DNA of 64,000 nt from Chryseobacterium daecheongense (GTDB lineage Bacteria; Bacteroidota; Bacteroidia; Flavobacteriales; Weeksellaceae). The translations under genes were made by a program, and so were the position numbers. The DNA lies in assembly GCF_003729955.1 (NCBI RefSeq), contig NZ_RJTX01000003.1, forward strand, positions 1-64,000, read 5' to 3'. Numbering within the stretch: the stretch's first letter is position 1; every line of letters begins with the position of its first letter. This document shows positions 55,500 to 63,548 of the stretch, in pieces. The notes under the pieces were generated by a model. The model ran no database searches and had not been told where the DNA came from. It saw nothing but the letters and a program-made list of their open reading frames with translations.

Positions 55500-55507
55500 T
55501 ATTTTTG
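55500..55507 (+). promoter_or_regulatory. Promoter -7 element for the small membrane protein
   Basis: TATTTTTG (TAnnTTTG) lies 20 bases before the GTG start at 55527. Confidence 0.5.
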
Positions 55508-55526
55508 GCATCATAAACTGATCGCC

Positions 55527-56069
55527 GTGAATGAAAATATAACAATTGAAATTTCTTTTAATGAGAAAATAGAAAGGGAAAATCAAAAATTCTTTTTTAA
55601 GCATATTTGGAAGAAGAATTTCAGAGAATTAAAAAAAGCCGTCATTTATGTAATCATTTTTTTAGTAATAGGCTTTTTCCCTTTAAAAGACTTTGATCAA
55701 AGTGCTATACCTTATATTTTCAAGTATGTTGCCTTTCTTTATATAGGATATATTTTTTTATTACTCTATCAATATTGGATTTCTAAAAAGAAGAATTATA
55801 AATTAATTGAAGAATATATTGAAGATTTTAAAGCTAACAATAATCAGATGAGTTACATTACTTTAAATGATACCTCTTTAGAAATCAGAAATACCTTTCA
55901 TACCTTCAGTTCAGTTTGGAAAAAAACAAGCTATCAATTTGTTGATCAATACCTTATCATTGGAATAGTTAAAGATCGCTTAAACTTTGTATTGACAAAA
56001 CAAGAGTTTAATAATTCTGATTATGACACCTTGCTGCATTATCTACAAAAATATTCTACAAAAAAATAA
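55527..56069 (+). CDS. Small membrane protein, YcxB-like
   Basis: The 180-aa product starts with GTG (55527; MNENITIEISFNEKI); no in-frame ATG lies nearby. Two hydrophobic helices (AVIYVIIFLVIGFFPL; YVAFLYIGYIFLLLYQYW) sit in the first half. The C-terminal half (YITLNDTSLEIRNTFHTFSSVWKK, in two strands) resembles the soluble domain of YcxB-type proteins. The function is unknown. Confidence 0.65.
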   Translation: MNENITIEISFNEKIERENQKFFFKHIWKKNFRELKKAVIYVIIFLVIGFFPLKDFDQSAIPYIFKYVAFLYIGYIFLLLYQYWISKKKNYKLIEEYIEDFKANNNQMSYITLNDTSLEIRNTFHTFSSVWKKTSYQFVDQYLIIGIVKDRLNFVLTKQEFNNSDYDTLLHYLQKYSTKK

Positions 56070-56804
56070 TTACGGAAGCTTCGAGACTAAGCTTTCAGGC
56101 AGAATTCGCAAAATATGATAAATGATTTTCCATTTAAAATTCGGAACAATAGTAAAAGAATTCCTGGCATTCACTATAAATTTCGCCACATAATCCGGTT
56201 CCATGATCAATGATTCATTAAGTTGAAGCCCTTTATTGATCTTTGTGCGGATATAGCCAATCACTAAAGCGTTAACAATGATTTTTCTGGATGCCAATTC
56301 CTGTCTTAGTCCGGCCAGATACTGTGTAAACGCAGCTTTCGTGCTACCATAAACAAAATTACTTTTTCTTCCTCTTACTCCGGAAAGGGAAGAGAGTCCT
56401 ATGATTCTTTCTAAATGGGTATTGCTTTCATCCATTGCGATGATATTGAGGATGGAAACTCCACCCATATAATTCACCATCATCATTTGTTTTGCACCTT
56501 TAAAATCTTTCAAAGCCTTTTCATTATCCACTAAAAAACCTGCTGCATACACCACAATATGAGGCTTGATCGGAAGGTTATCATAAAATTTCTGATGAGA
56601 ATCAAAATCTTCAGCATCAAAATACAAAACCATCACTTTTGATGCCTGCAAGCTTTTTTCCCGGATAAAGTTATCCAACGATGTTGTATTTCGGGAAGCC
56701 GCTATAACAGAAAATCCTTTTTCCAGATACTGAATAATACATTGCTTCGCCACATCGGAATTAGCACCTAATATGAGAACAGTTTTATTTGTATTTTTTT
56801 CCAT
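56070..56804 (-). CDS. SDR family oxidoreductase, DprE2-like
   Basis: The 244-aa Rossmann protein has the nucleotide loop VLILGANSDVAKQC and the catalytic Ser/Tyr/Lys set (GLSSLSGVRG; FVYGSTKAAF). The GANSDVA start and the C-terminal helix resemble DprE2-type decaprenylphosphoryl-ribose reductases, but no DprE1 partner is adjacent, so the substrate is open. Its -7 box sits so close to the start codon that the mRNA may have no leader (see findings). Confidence 0.8.
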   Translation of the reverse strand: MEKNTNKTVLILGANSDVAKQCIIQYLEKGFSVIAASRNTTSLDNFIREKSLQASKVMVLYFDAEDFDSHQKFYDNLPIKPHIVVYAAGFLVDNEKALKDFKGAKQMMMVNYMGGVSILNIIAMDESNTHLERIIGLSSLSGVRGRKSNFVYGSTKAAFTQYLAGLRQELASRKIIVNALVIGYIRTKINKGLQLNESLIMEPDYVAKFIVNARNSFTIVPNFKWKIIYHILRILPESLVSKLP

Positions 56805-56808
56805 GGAG

Positions 56809-56816
56809 CAAAGATA
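56809..56816 (-). promoter_or_regulatory. Promoter -7 element for the SDR gene
   Basis: The - strand reads TATCTTTG, followed by only CTCC before the ATG. A start of transcription a few bases after the box would fall on or next to the start codon. Confidence 0.55.
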
Positions 56817-56864
56817 AATAAAGAATAGAGATTCTTGCCTTCGTTCAGAATGACAAAGTGTAGA

Positions 56865-56913
56865 GAATATTATAAAAAGAATCGGCGCGGTGAACGAAGT
56901 TCACCGCGCCGAT
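56865..56913 (-). terminator. GC-rich terminator of the nusB-DUF1573-yajC operon
   Basis: A perfect 15-base stem, ATCGGCGCGGTGAAC (56881-56895) with GTTCACCGCGCCGAT (56899-56913), has loop GAA. On the - strand it is followed by TCTTTTTATA. It lies just after the yajC stop. Its high GC content stands out against the AT-rich surroundings. Confidence 0.8.
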
Positions 56914-56933
56914 CTTATCTTATCATAACTGAA

Positions 56934-57305
56934 TTATTTCTTCTCAGTTTCTGCTTCTTTTTTCTCCACTGTTTTTTCAGCATTTTTAGCCGCTTTTTCT
57001 CCAAAACGGGCATCAGTGAATTCTCTTGAAACAGCCGCTTTTTCGAATTTTAATTTTCCGGATAATGTTTCAATGATAAAACCATCTTCCTGAATCTGAG
57101 CAATTCTGCCATGAAGACCGGAAGTAAGAACTACTCTGCTTCCAACTTTCAGATTCTCTTGAAAATTTTTCTCCTGCTTCTGTTTTCTCATTTGTGGTCT
57201 TATCATCAGGAAATAAAATCCCACAAACATCACTCCCATCATGATCAGCATCATAGATCCGCCACCTTGTGGTTGTGCCTGTAAAAAAAGTGTTAACATA
57301 TTCAT
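56934..57305 (-). CDS. yajC: Preprotein translocase accessory subunit YajC
   Basis: This 123-aa protein has one membrane helix (MMLIMMGVMFVGFYFLMI) followed by RPQMRKQK and the small soluble domain VGSRVVLTSGLHGRIAQI, typical of YajC. The C-terminus is a Lys/Glu-rich tail. It associates with SecDF at the inner membrane. It ends the nusB-DUF1573-yajC operon. Confidence 0.93.
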   Translation of the reverse strand: MNMLTLFLQAQPQGGGSMMLIMMGVMFVGFYFLMIRPQMRKQKQEKNFQENLKVGSRVVLTSGLHGRIAQIQEDGFIIETLSGKLKFEKAAVSREFTDARFGEKAAKNAEKTVEKKEAETEKK

Positions 57306-57307
57306 TT

Positions 57308-57811
57308 TTATTTAGGTTGAATGTCAGCAGTGAATGTTAATTTAATCGGAGATTTCTCTACGTTCACAAAAACATCTGCATATTTCTGAACATTACCATC
57401 AAAATTGGAAGAATCGAAATGTAATGTGATTTTTCCTTTTTTACCTGGTAAGATCGGGTCTTTGGTGAAATCAGGAGCTGTACATCCACATCCCGGCTTT
57501 ACTTCAGAAATTACCAACGGATTAGTTCCTGTGTTTGTAATTTCATATACGTGTTCTACTTTATCTCCTTTTTTGATTTTTCCGAAATCGAAATTGCTTT
57601 CAGATAGAGCCGCAGTGGTTAACGGTTGATTAGAAGTTGGTGCAGCTTCAGTTGCAGGAGCTTCTGCAGTGTGAGCACTTCTGTCATATTGAATTGAATC
57701 TGAAGATAATGTTCCTTGTGATTCACTAGCTGCTTTATTTTCTTCTTTTTTACAAGAAACCAATCCGAAGCCTATGATAGACAAGGCGATGATGGATAAC
57801 GTCTTTTTCAT
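57308..57811 (-). CDS. DUF1573 domain lipoprotein
   Basis: This 167-aa protein has a lipobox (SIIGFGLVSCKK; Cys about residue 20), a Ser/Thr/Ala-rich spacer, then the DUF1573 Ig-like domain (FDFGKIKKGDKVEHVYEITN, VKPGCGCTAPDF). It is conserved between nusB and yajC in Bacteroidota. It is envelope-located; the function is unknown. Gaps to both neighbours are 2 and 11 bases. Confidence 0.9.
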   Translation of the reverse strand: MKKTLSIIALSIIGFGLVSCKKEENKAASESQGTLSSDSIQYDRSAHTAEAPATEAAPTSNQPLTTAALSESNFDFGKIKKGDKVEHVYEITNTGTNPLVISEVKPGCGCTAPDFTKDPILPGKKGKITLHFDSSNFDGNVQKYADVFVNVEKSPIKLTFTADIQPK

Positions 57812-57822
57812 TTGATATTCTG

Positions 57823-58728
57823 TTAAATTCTGTTTTTATCTTTACAATATTTATCTAAAATTCCATTAATGAAAATATTCGATCTGTCCGTAGCAAATAC
57901 TTTTGCAATTTCAATATATTCATTAATAATGACTCTTGAAGGAGTGAAAGGAAAATTATCCAGTTCCGTTATCGCAGTAGATAAAATAACTTTGTCCATT
58001 AAAGAAACTCTTTCCAAATCCCAGTTTTCTAATCTTTCTCCCAATTTCTTCTCATTATTTTCCCAGTTATTCAGTGTGTCTCTTAAAAGTTTGCCTGCAA
58101 AAGTTTTATCCTCCTCATCTTTGATCATTTTGATTAATGTTCTGCTTTCTTCATTTTCTTTCATGAAACCGATCGTCTTCTGAACCATGGAATTGGAAAT
58201 ATGAATATCATTGGACCATGACAATTCCTTATCCTCGATATAATCATGGAAATCATCATTTTCAGCAATATATCGTAAGAACAATTTACCAATAAACTTC
58301 TGATCATCCTCAAAAGAAGGTTCTCCCTCTTTCATAAAATCCTGATAACGTTTTCCGGCAGTAATCCTTTGAAAAGTTTTCACTAATAAATCATCATGCA
58401 GATCCCACTTCAATTCTTTATGCTGTCCTGAGAAAAAAAGCCTTTCCGGATTTTCTTCCAATTTGATCAGGATCTGGTTGTTAATGAATTTTTGATTAGG
58501 ATTGATATCTGCTTCTGTCTTAATGAATTTCTTTTTCCCGATTTCGATTTGATTTTCTGCCAATTCTTTTAAACCTACCAGAAAATTCAGCTGGTAAATG
58601 TAAAGATGATAGATTTTTTCTATTCCAGAGAACATGTTTTTCTCTAAAACATCAAATTTAATAGGGTTTTGGTAGTATGAATACACACTTTCTACCACTT
58701 TTTCACGGATTTGTCTTCTTCCTAACAT
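57823..58728 (-). CDS. nusB: Transcription antitermination factor NusB
   Basis: This protein of 301 aa is about twice the E. coli length, as usual for Bacteroidota. The N-terminus has LGRRQIREKVVESVYSYYQ. The C-terminal part contains the NusB core (VSLMDKVILSTAITELDNFP, SRVIINEYIEIAKVFATDRS, then FINGILDKY). It binds boxA RNA with NusE to promote rRNA transcription. It heads the operon, with a -7 element upstream. Confidence 0.92.
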   Translation of the reverse strand: MLGRRQIREKVVESVYSYYQNPIKFDVLEKNMFSGIEKIYHLYIYQLNFLVGLKELAENQIEIGKKKFIKTEADINPNQKFINNQILIKLEENPERLFFSGQHKELKWDLHDDLLVKTFQRITAGKRYQDFMKEGEPSFEDDQKFIGKLFLRYIAENDDFHDYIEDKELSWSNDIHISNSMVQKTIGFMKENEESRTLIKMIKDEEDKTFAGKLLRDTLNNWENNEKKLGERLENWDLERVSLMDKVILSTAITELDNFPFTPSRVIINEYIEIAKVFATDRSNIFINGILDKYCKDKNRI

Positions 58729-58749
58729 TCAAAGAGCTTTTTATGGGCG

Positions 58750-58757
58750 CAAAGATA
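58750..58757 (-). promoter_or_regulatory. Promoter -7 element for nusB
   Basis: The - strand reads TATCTTTG (TAnnTTTG), 22 bases before the nusB start; it is divergent from the ABC transporter promoter. Confidence 0.6.
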
Positions 58758-58800
58758 CAAAAATTAAAATTGATGAAATTCGTAATCTGTTTGAATTTTG

Positions 58801-58808
58801 TAATTTTG
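58801..58808 (+). promoter_or_regulatory. Promoter -7 element for the ABC exporter
   Basis: TAATTTTG (TAnnTTTG) lies 10 bases before the ATG at 58818, giving a very short leader. Confidence 0.55.
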
Positions 58809-58817
58809 TAAAAGTTT

Positions 58818-60479
58818 ATGAAAGCTTTAAAAACTCTGAACCCTTACTTCTGGAAGCACAAAATATTATTGTTTTGGGGGTTATTATTTATTATTGCCAG
58901 TAACTTCTTCAATATCTATAAAGTTCAGTTCGTAGGAAAGTCCGTAGATGAGCTTACCAAAAGCGGACACTTAGGATTCAACAGGCAGGTTCTGATCTAT
59001 GTAGCCATTATTGTGGGATGTTCTCTTTTAACAGGATTTTTCACTTTCATGATGAGGCAAACTATTATTGTGGCTTCAAGAAGAATTGAATATGAGTTGA
59101 AAAATAAAATTTACAGACATTACCAGGAATTATCTTTAACGGATTATAAGCAAACAACTATTGGAGATTTGATGAACCGTTTAAGTGAAGATGTTGTGGC
59201 CGTAAGAATGTACCTGGGACCAGGAGTAATGTACGTGGTCAACTTATTGGTTTTATTATTGATCACGAGCATTTATATGGTGAAAACAGATGTTTCCATG
59301 ACCTTATGGACATTGCTGCCTCTGCCTATTCTATCTTATTTAATTTTTAAAGTAAGTTCTATTATCAATAAAAAGTCGAAGATCATGCAGAAAAGCCAGT
59401 CTGCAATCTCCACTTTTGTACAGGATAGCTTTTCAGGCATTCGGGTGGTGAAATTCTTTGCCCGAGAAAAATATATTGAAAAAAACTACGGTGTAAAAGT
59501 TTCAGATTATCAGAATAAAGCTTTAGATCTGGCTAAAACCGAAGCCTATTTCTTTACCATCATTTTATTTGTTATCGGTCTGCTCAATGTTGCCGTTATT
59601 TTAATCGGTGGACAAAAATATATTGCAGGAGAATTAACTGTTGGTAAAATTGCTGATTTTTTCATGTATATCAATATCCTGATCTGGCCATTCTCATTGG
59701 TAGGTTGGGTAACATCAGTCAATCAGAGAGCGGAAGCTTCAATGCAGAGAATTAATGAGTTTTTAGATAAAAAGTCTGAAATTGTCAACAAAAACTTTGA
59801 AAACTACCCTATTAAAGGTGATATTGAGTTTAGAAATGTTTCTTATGTGTATCCCAATACAGGAATCAAGGCTCTGGATAACTTAAGCTTTACTATTAAA
59901 GCCGGAGAATCTTTGGCAATCATGGGAAAAACAGGAAGCGGAAAATCAACGATCGCTTTATTGCTTTGCCGATTAATTGATCCTACCGAAGGAGAGATTT
60001 TAATTGACGGAAAGAATCTCAAAGAGCACAATCTGGACAATTATAGAAATTTCATAGGATATATCCCGCAGGAAAGCTATCTGTTTTCAGATTCTATTGA
60101 GAACAATATCGGTTTTGCCATTGACCATCCATCCCATGAAAAAGTAGTTGAATATGCCACCATTGCCGATGTTCATAAAAATATTGTGGAATTCAAAGAA
60201 CAATATAAAACAATGGTTGGAGAGCGCGGAGTGATGCTATCCGGAGGCCAGAAACAGAGGATTTGTATTGCCAGAGCCTTAATTAAAGACCCTAATATCA
60301 TTATTTTCGACGATTCCCTGTCTGCATTGGATACCGAAACAGAACAGAATATCCTTGAAAATATAGAAGCCAAAATCCACAATGCTACTTCCATAATTAT
60401 CACACACAGAGAGTCTAGCGCTCAGAAGGCAGATAAAATCATTAATCTTACTGAAATTACCAATTCTGTAACCGCTTAG
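58818..60479 (+). CDS. ABC exporter, fused membrane and ATPase domains
   Basis: This 553-aa half-transporter has six membrane helices (residues about 15-300) and an ATPase domain with Walker A MGKTGSGKST, Q-loop IPQESYLF, signature LSGGQKQR and Walker B IIIFDDSLSALD. It belongs to the MsbA/MdlB-like exporter group. A dimer would export lipids, peptides or drugs. The substrate is not predictable. Confidence 0.9.
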   Translation: MKALKTLNPYFWKHKILLFWGLLFIIASNFFNIYKVQFVGKSVDELTKSGHLGFNRQVLIYVAIIVGCSLLTGFFTFMMRQTIIVASRRIEYELKNKIYRHYQELSLTDYKQTTIGDLMNRLSEDVVAVRMYLGPGVMYVVNLLVLLLITSIYMVKTDVSMTLWTLLPLPILSYLIFKVSSIINKKSKIMQKSQSAISTFVQDSFSGIRVVKFFAREKYIEKNYGVKVSDYQNKALDLAKTEAYFFTIILFVIGLLNVAVILIGGQKYIAGELTVGKIADFFMYINILIWPFSLVGWVTSVNQRAEASMQRINEFLDKKSEIVNKNFENYPIKGDIEFRNVSYVYPNTGIKALDNLSFTIKAGESLAIMGKTGSGKSTIALLLCRLIDPTEGEILIDGKNLKEHNLDNYRNFIGYIPQESYLFSDSIENNIGFAIDHPSHEKVVEYATIADVHKNIVEFKEQYKTMVGERGVMLSGGQKQRICIARALIKDPNIIIFDDSLSALDTETEQNILENIEAKIHNATSIIITHRESSAQKADKIINLTEITNSVTA

Positions 60480-60519
60480 CCGTTTCATTTGGAATTGTTA
60501 AATAAATCATAAAAAAAAT

Positions 60520-60549
60520 TTTGTGATTAAAAGAAAACTTTTATATTTG
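60520..60549 (+). promoter_or_regulatory. Promoter for the PUR protein gene
   Basis: TTTG (60520-60523) is followed after 18 bases by TATATTTG (60542-60549), near the Bacteroidota TTTG-N19-TAnnTTTG consensus, 29 bases before the ATG. Confidence 0.68.
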
Positions 60550-60578
60550 TTCTTAACAAGATTAAAAAATATCTAACA

Positions 60579-60914
60579 ATGAGTGAATACAAGGAACGCC
60601 ATGAAAATGAAATTTTCACGAAGGTGCTAAAAGCAGGGAGAAGAACTTATTTCTTTGATGTGCGCGAGACGAAAGCAGGAGATTATTATCTTACGATTAC
60701 CGAAAGTAAAAAGAATTTCGGGGAGAATGGAGAAGCTACATTTGAGAAACACAAAATCTATCTTTATAAAGAAGATTTTAAAAGTTTTCAGGAGATGTTC
60801 AATGAGTCCACAGAATTCATCATTAATGAAAAGGGTGAAGATGTAATATCTGAAAAGCATGACAAAGACTTTAAAAGCAGATCTTACACTATAGATTCAG
60901 ACGACGAGGTGTAA
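60579..60914 (+). CDS. PUR family DNA/RNA-binding protein (DUF3276)
   Basis: This 111-aa protein has the pattern IFTKVLKAGRRTYFFDVRET, then YYLTITESKK and HKIYLYKEDFKSFQEMF, a single PUR repeat as in bacterial PUR-alpha-like proteins that bind GGN-rich nucleic acids as dimers. It ends in an acidic tail (DSDDEV). It is highly conserved in Bacteroidota. The biological role is uncertain. Confidence 0.92.
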   Translation: MSEYKERHENEIFTKVLKAGRRTYFFDVRETKAGDYYLTITESKKNFGENGEATFEKHKIYLYKEDFKSFQEMFNESTEFIINEKGEDVISEKHDKDFKSRSYTIDSDDEV

Positions 60915-60937
60915 ACCAGAAAATAGTTAAAAAACAT

Positions 60938-60963
60938 AAAGCATCTTTTCAGATGCTTTTTTT
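60938..60963 (+). terminator. Terminator after the PUR gene
   Basis: A nine-base stem, AAAGCATCT (60938-60946) with AGATGCTTT (60951-60959), has loop TTTC and runs into a T-run. Confidence 0.85.
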
Positions 60964-60981
60964 ATGCTTTTCCAATAAATT

Positions 60982-61398
60982 CTAATTCACTGTCTCCTCC
61001 CACAATTCAATCTTATTCCCTTCAGAATCCATAATGTGAACAAATTTACCGTAATCGTAAGTTGCAATTTCATCAAGTACGGTTACTCCGTTTTCTTTCA
61101 GCTGATCTACAAGTCCTTCAATATTCCGCACTCTGTAATTGATCATAAATTCTTTTTTCGAAGGCGCGAAATATTCACTTCCGGTTTTAAAAGGACTCCA
61201 TTGTAAAGAGTTAATCTCATCTGGATTATTAATATTTCTGGATTCAAAAGTAGAACCCCATTGATTAACATCCAGTCCCAAATTTTTCGCATACCATTCC
61301 CTTGTTTGTTCAGGATTATCAGAAAAAAAGAAAATTCCACCGATTCCGATTACTTTAGGAGTTGTATCATTTGTTGTTTCGTTTTTTTGCTCTTCCAT
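60982..61398 (-). CDS. VOC (glyoxalase/dioxygenase fold) family protein
   Basis: This 138-aa protein shows IGGIFFFSDNPEQTREWYAK at the start and GKFVHIMDSEGNKIELWE at the end, which form a single VOC domain with a likely metal-binding His/Glu pair. It is soluble and of unknown substrate. The first 15 residues are a polar extension (EEQKNETTNDTTPK). Confidence 0.85.
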   Translation of the reverse strand: MEEQKNETTNDTTPKVIGIGGIFFFSDNPEQTREWYAKNLGLDVNQWGSTFESRNINNPDEINSLQWSPFKTGSEYFAPSKKEFMINYRVRNIEGLVDQLKENGVTVLDEIATYDYGKFVHIMDSEGNKIELWEETVN

Positions 61399-61775
61399 AC
61401 TTTTATTTATTGATATAATTGGTAAGATAAGAATTACATTTGAAAATTCTCACTATTTGTTTTAACCATTCCTATTGCTAATCTTCACAAGCAATAAGCC
61501 CATTCACTTTTGCATAAGCTATTTCAAGGAGGTAAAGTAGCATTTTTACATCATCATCCATCTGCAACTCTTTTTGAAAAATGTTCTTCTTTGAACGAAC
61601 TATGAATTTAATAAAAAAGCTACATCTAAAAAACACCACATAACTCGCTACATATCAACAAATAACGATTTTTGACAGAAACTCAATAGATGTTGAAAGA
61701 TAGAATTTTTGAGAATCTCTTCCGCCAATTATAGATTTGCTACACTAAGAATGAAACTCTAAAAATGTTCTAATT
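61399..61775. other. Intergenic region upstream of the fibre-like gene
   Basis: This 377-base stretch holds the promoter of the following gene and the upstream region of the VOC gene. On the - strand a short frame ending at 61478 reads ELQMDDDVKMLLYLLEIAYA and ends in CED; it may be a small peptide or a gene remnant. No tRNA or repeat was seen. Confidence 0.5.
61708..61739 (+). promoter_or_regulatory. Promoter for the secreted fibre-like gene
   Basis: TTTG (61708-61711), a 20-base spacer and TAGATTTG (61732-61739) form a good Bacteroidota promoter, 37 bases before the ATG. Confidence 0.68.
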
Positions 61776-62669
61776 ATGGAAAATAAATTTATTCGACTTA
61801 TACTTCTTTTTGTAAGTGTAGGATTTTTTGGTCAAGTAGGTATTAATACTTCTACTCCCACCAGCACACTGAGCGTAAACGGCTCTTTTTCAACATCTTA
61901 TTCAGAAACTAATTCAACCAATTATACTATTGGGGCTACGCAACATGAAATCACCTGTACTAATACAGGATCAACGCCTCCAACCTGGACTTTACCTGCT
62001 TTGGCTGCTGGAACTAATAATATACAAGGCAGAGAATATCTTATAAGAAATGCATCAGGAAATACTTTAACATTAAAGGGTGACGGATCTGAACTGATCG
62101 ATGTTGCTGGTACAGGCAGTAATGCGATATTAATACCTCACGGTTATACCGGATTTGTAAAAAGTACTGGTGGTATTTCTCCTACAGGAGTGACCTGGGC
62201 ATTTTCGATGATAGGAACTCCCGGAGGAGCATCATTATCTTTACAATATTCAAGAGTAAGAGTAAGTCCTATAGATACCGCCACCCCCACTAATTCTGTG
62301 GTAACCATTGGTAATTTAAAAGTAAGATTTAATGCTACATCTCCAACCACATCAGGTGTAATTGAATACCAGCCTCTTGTAAACAGCCATATTTCAGTGC
62401 TTTACTATAAAGGGGGGTCCGGAGCTGCTAATAATGTATTTTATGGTCAGAATGCTGCTACTAGTACTTGGTACAGAATGCCGGGTGGTTCATTTACGGA
62501 TTATAATCTATCTCAACAAAACAGGGATATCGGTTATGCATATATTGTATTGCACAACACAAAAGAAGTCTATAGAGTTACTGCAAATGTCAATGCAGAT
62601 ATTGCTGCAAGTGGTTCAGTTCCGGCAGTGGCTTCTTCCGCAACATTATTTGTCGAAAAACTAGATTAA
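61776..62669 (+). CDS. Secreted fibre-like hypothetical protein, 297 aa
   Basis: The signal peptide is MENKFIRLILLFVSVGFFGQ. It is followed by VGINTSTPTSTLSVNGSF, a motif common at the start of large secreted Flavobacteriia proteins that resemble phage tail fibres. The middle is low-complexity Gly/Thr/Ser/Asn sequence with strand patterns (GREYLIRNASGNTLTLKGDG). No sorting tail is visible at the end (TLFVEKLD). It is probably surface or extracellular. The function is unknown. Confidence 0.75.
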   Translation: MENKFIRLILLFVSVGFFGQVGINTSTPTSTLSVNGSFSTSYSETNSTNYTIGATQHEITCTNTGSTPPTWTLPALAAGTNNIQGREYLIRNASGNTLTLKGDGSELIDVAGTGSNAILIPHGYTGFVKSTGGISPTGVTWAFSMIGTPGGASLSLQYSRVRVSPIDTATPTNSVVTIGNLKVRFNATSPTTSGVIEYQPLVNSHISVLYYKGGSGAANNVFYGQNAATSTWYRMPGGSFTDYNLSQQNRDIGYAYIVLHNTKEVYRVTANVNADIAASGSVPAVASSATLFVEKLD

Positions 62670-62686
62670 GTCAACTCAAATTTTGA

Positions 62687-63139
62687 ATGAATTTAAAAGA
62701 AATAAACATTGGCCATCTGATCTATATAAAGGTAAGGGAAACTTCCATAACTATGGAAAGAATCTGTAATTTTTTTGGATTGAGTGAAAATGAGATCAAT
62801 GAAATGTACGATAAAAGATCCATAAATACAGAATTATTGTTGAAGTGGTGTAAATTATTGGAATATGATTTTTTCAGACTGTATTCCCAGCATTTGATTT
62901 TATATTCCCCACCTAAGGCTATTGATAACAGCAAAAACCTGCAAAAAAAAACCAAACTTCCCAGATTCAGAAAAAATCTCTATACAAAAGAAATGATTGA
63001 CTTTATTTTAGAACTTCTGGAATCTAAGACAAAAAGTACAAAGGAGGTTATCGAGGAATATAAAATTCCGAAAACAACTTTATACAAATGGTTTAATAAA
63101 TATAAAAACAGCTATCATGAAAAAGATGACCCAGCCTGA
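62687..63139 (+). CDS. Helix-turn-helix protein, transposase-like, 150 aa
   Basis: The N-terminal half (VRETSITMERICNFFGLSEN, then INEMYDKRSINTELLLKWCK) reads like an XRE-type helix-turn-helix. The C-terminal half (RKNLYTKEMIDFILELLESK; IPKTTLYKWFNKYKN) resembles the helix-turn-helix of IS3-type OrfA or homeodomain-like transposase starts. No catalytic DDE part follows. It overlaps the next gene by 23 bases. The family occurs in Chryseobacterium as a pair; a DNA-binding role is inferred. Confidence 0.72.
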   Translation: MNLKEINIGHLIYIKVRETSITMERICNFFGLSENEINEMYDKRSINTELLLKWCKLLEYDFFRLYSQHLILYSPPKAIDNSKNLQKKTKLPRFRKNLYTKEMIDFILELLESKTKSTKEVIEEYKIPKTTLYKWFNKYKNSYHEKDDPA

Positions 63140-63446
63140 TTATAGAAAAATATTCCAGGATATTATTACAATAAAACATCCTGAAAAAAAAGAAATATGT
63201 AAGAAGATTTTATCGAAACCTAAATTAACGAGTTTGGATATACTAAAACTTAATGACTTAATTTTTGGTTCCGTAAATAAAGAAAATAATATATCCAATC
63301 AAAAACACCGTTCATATGATGAATCTTCAATACTGAAAATTTTGACCTTCCAGAAAGAAAATGGTTATTCAAATCTGCAAACAGCTGCTCATTTTAAACT
63401 GAGCAAGAACACAATTGCCAACTGGAGAAAAATTATTATAAAATAA
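63117..63446 (+). CDS. Small helix-turn-helix protein, 109 aa
   Basis: The C-terminal part (YDESSILKILTFQKENGYSN, then QTAAHFKLSKNTIANWRKII) is a homeodomain-like helix-turn-helix of the kind at the start of IS transposases. The N-terminal half is helical and charged. It is overlapped at its start by the previous gene, so the two are likely co-translated. There is no catalytic domain, hence no complete insertion sequence. Confidence 0.72.
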   Translation: MKKMTQPDYRKIFQDIITIKHPEKKEICKKILSKPKLTSLDILKLNDLIFGSVNKENNISNQKHRSYDESSILKILTFQKENGYSNLQTAAHFKLSKNTIANWRKIIIK

Positions 63447-63516
63447 TTTCATAATAATTATTTTATTAGTCGAATAAAACGCAAACTAATATAAAACTAA
63501 ATTACAACAAACAACC

Positions 63517-63548
63517 AAGGAGGTGAAAACACAATGATTTGCTGGTAG
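63517..63548 (+). promoter_or_regulatory. Perfect anti-SD match with a four-codon ORF
   Basis: AAGGAGGTGA (63517-63526) is complementary to the conserved 3' end of 16S rRNA (TCACCTCCTT). ATG-ATT-TGC-TGG-TAG (63534-63548) follows at normal spacing and would encode Met-Ile-Cys-Trp. Strong SD sequences are unusual in Bacteroidota. The tiny ORF runs into the terminator stem, so translation and hairpin formation are mutually exclusive. The role is unknown. Confidence 0.55.

Noticed and set aside
61526-61540. AAGGAGGTAAAG as a ribosome binding site
   Set aside because: No start codon with an open frame follows; it is the complement of Leu codons in the short minus-strand frame.
61776-62669. Prophage tail fibre gene
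   Set aside because: It has a Sec signal peptide and no phage genes around it; it is more likely a secreted host protein.
62687-63446. A complete insertion sequence
   Set aside because: Only helix-turn-helix parts are present, with no DDE catalytic domain and no terminal inverted repeats that I could see.
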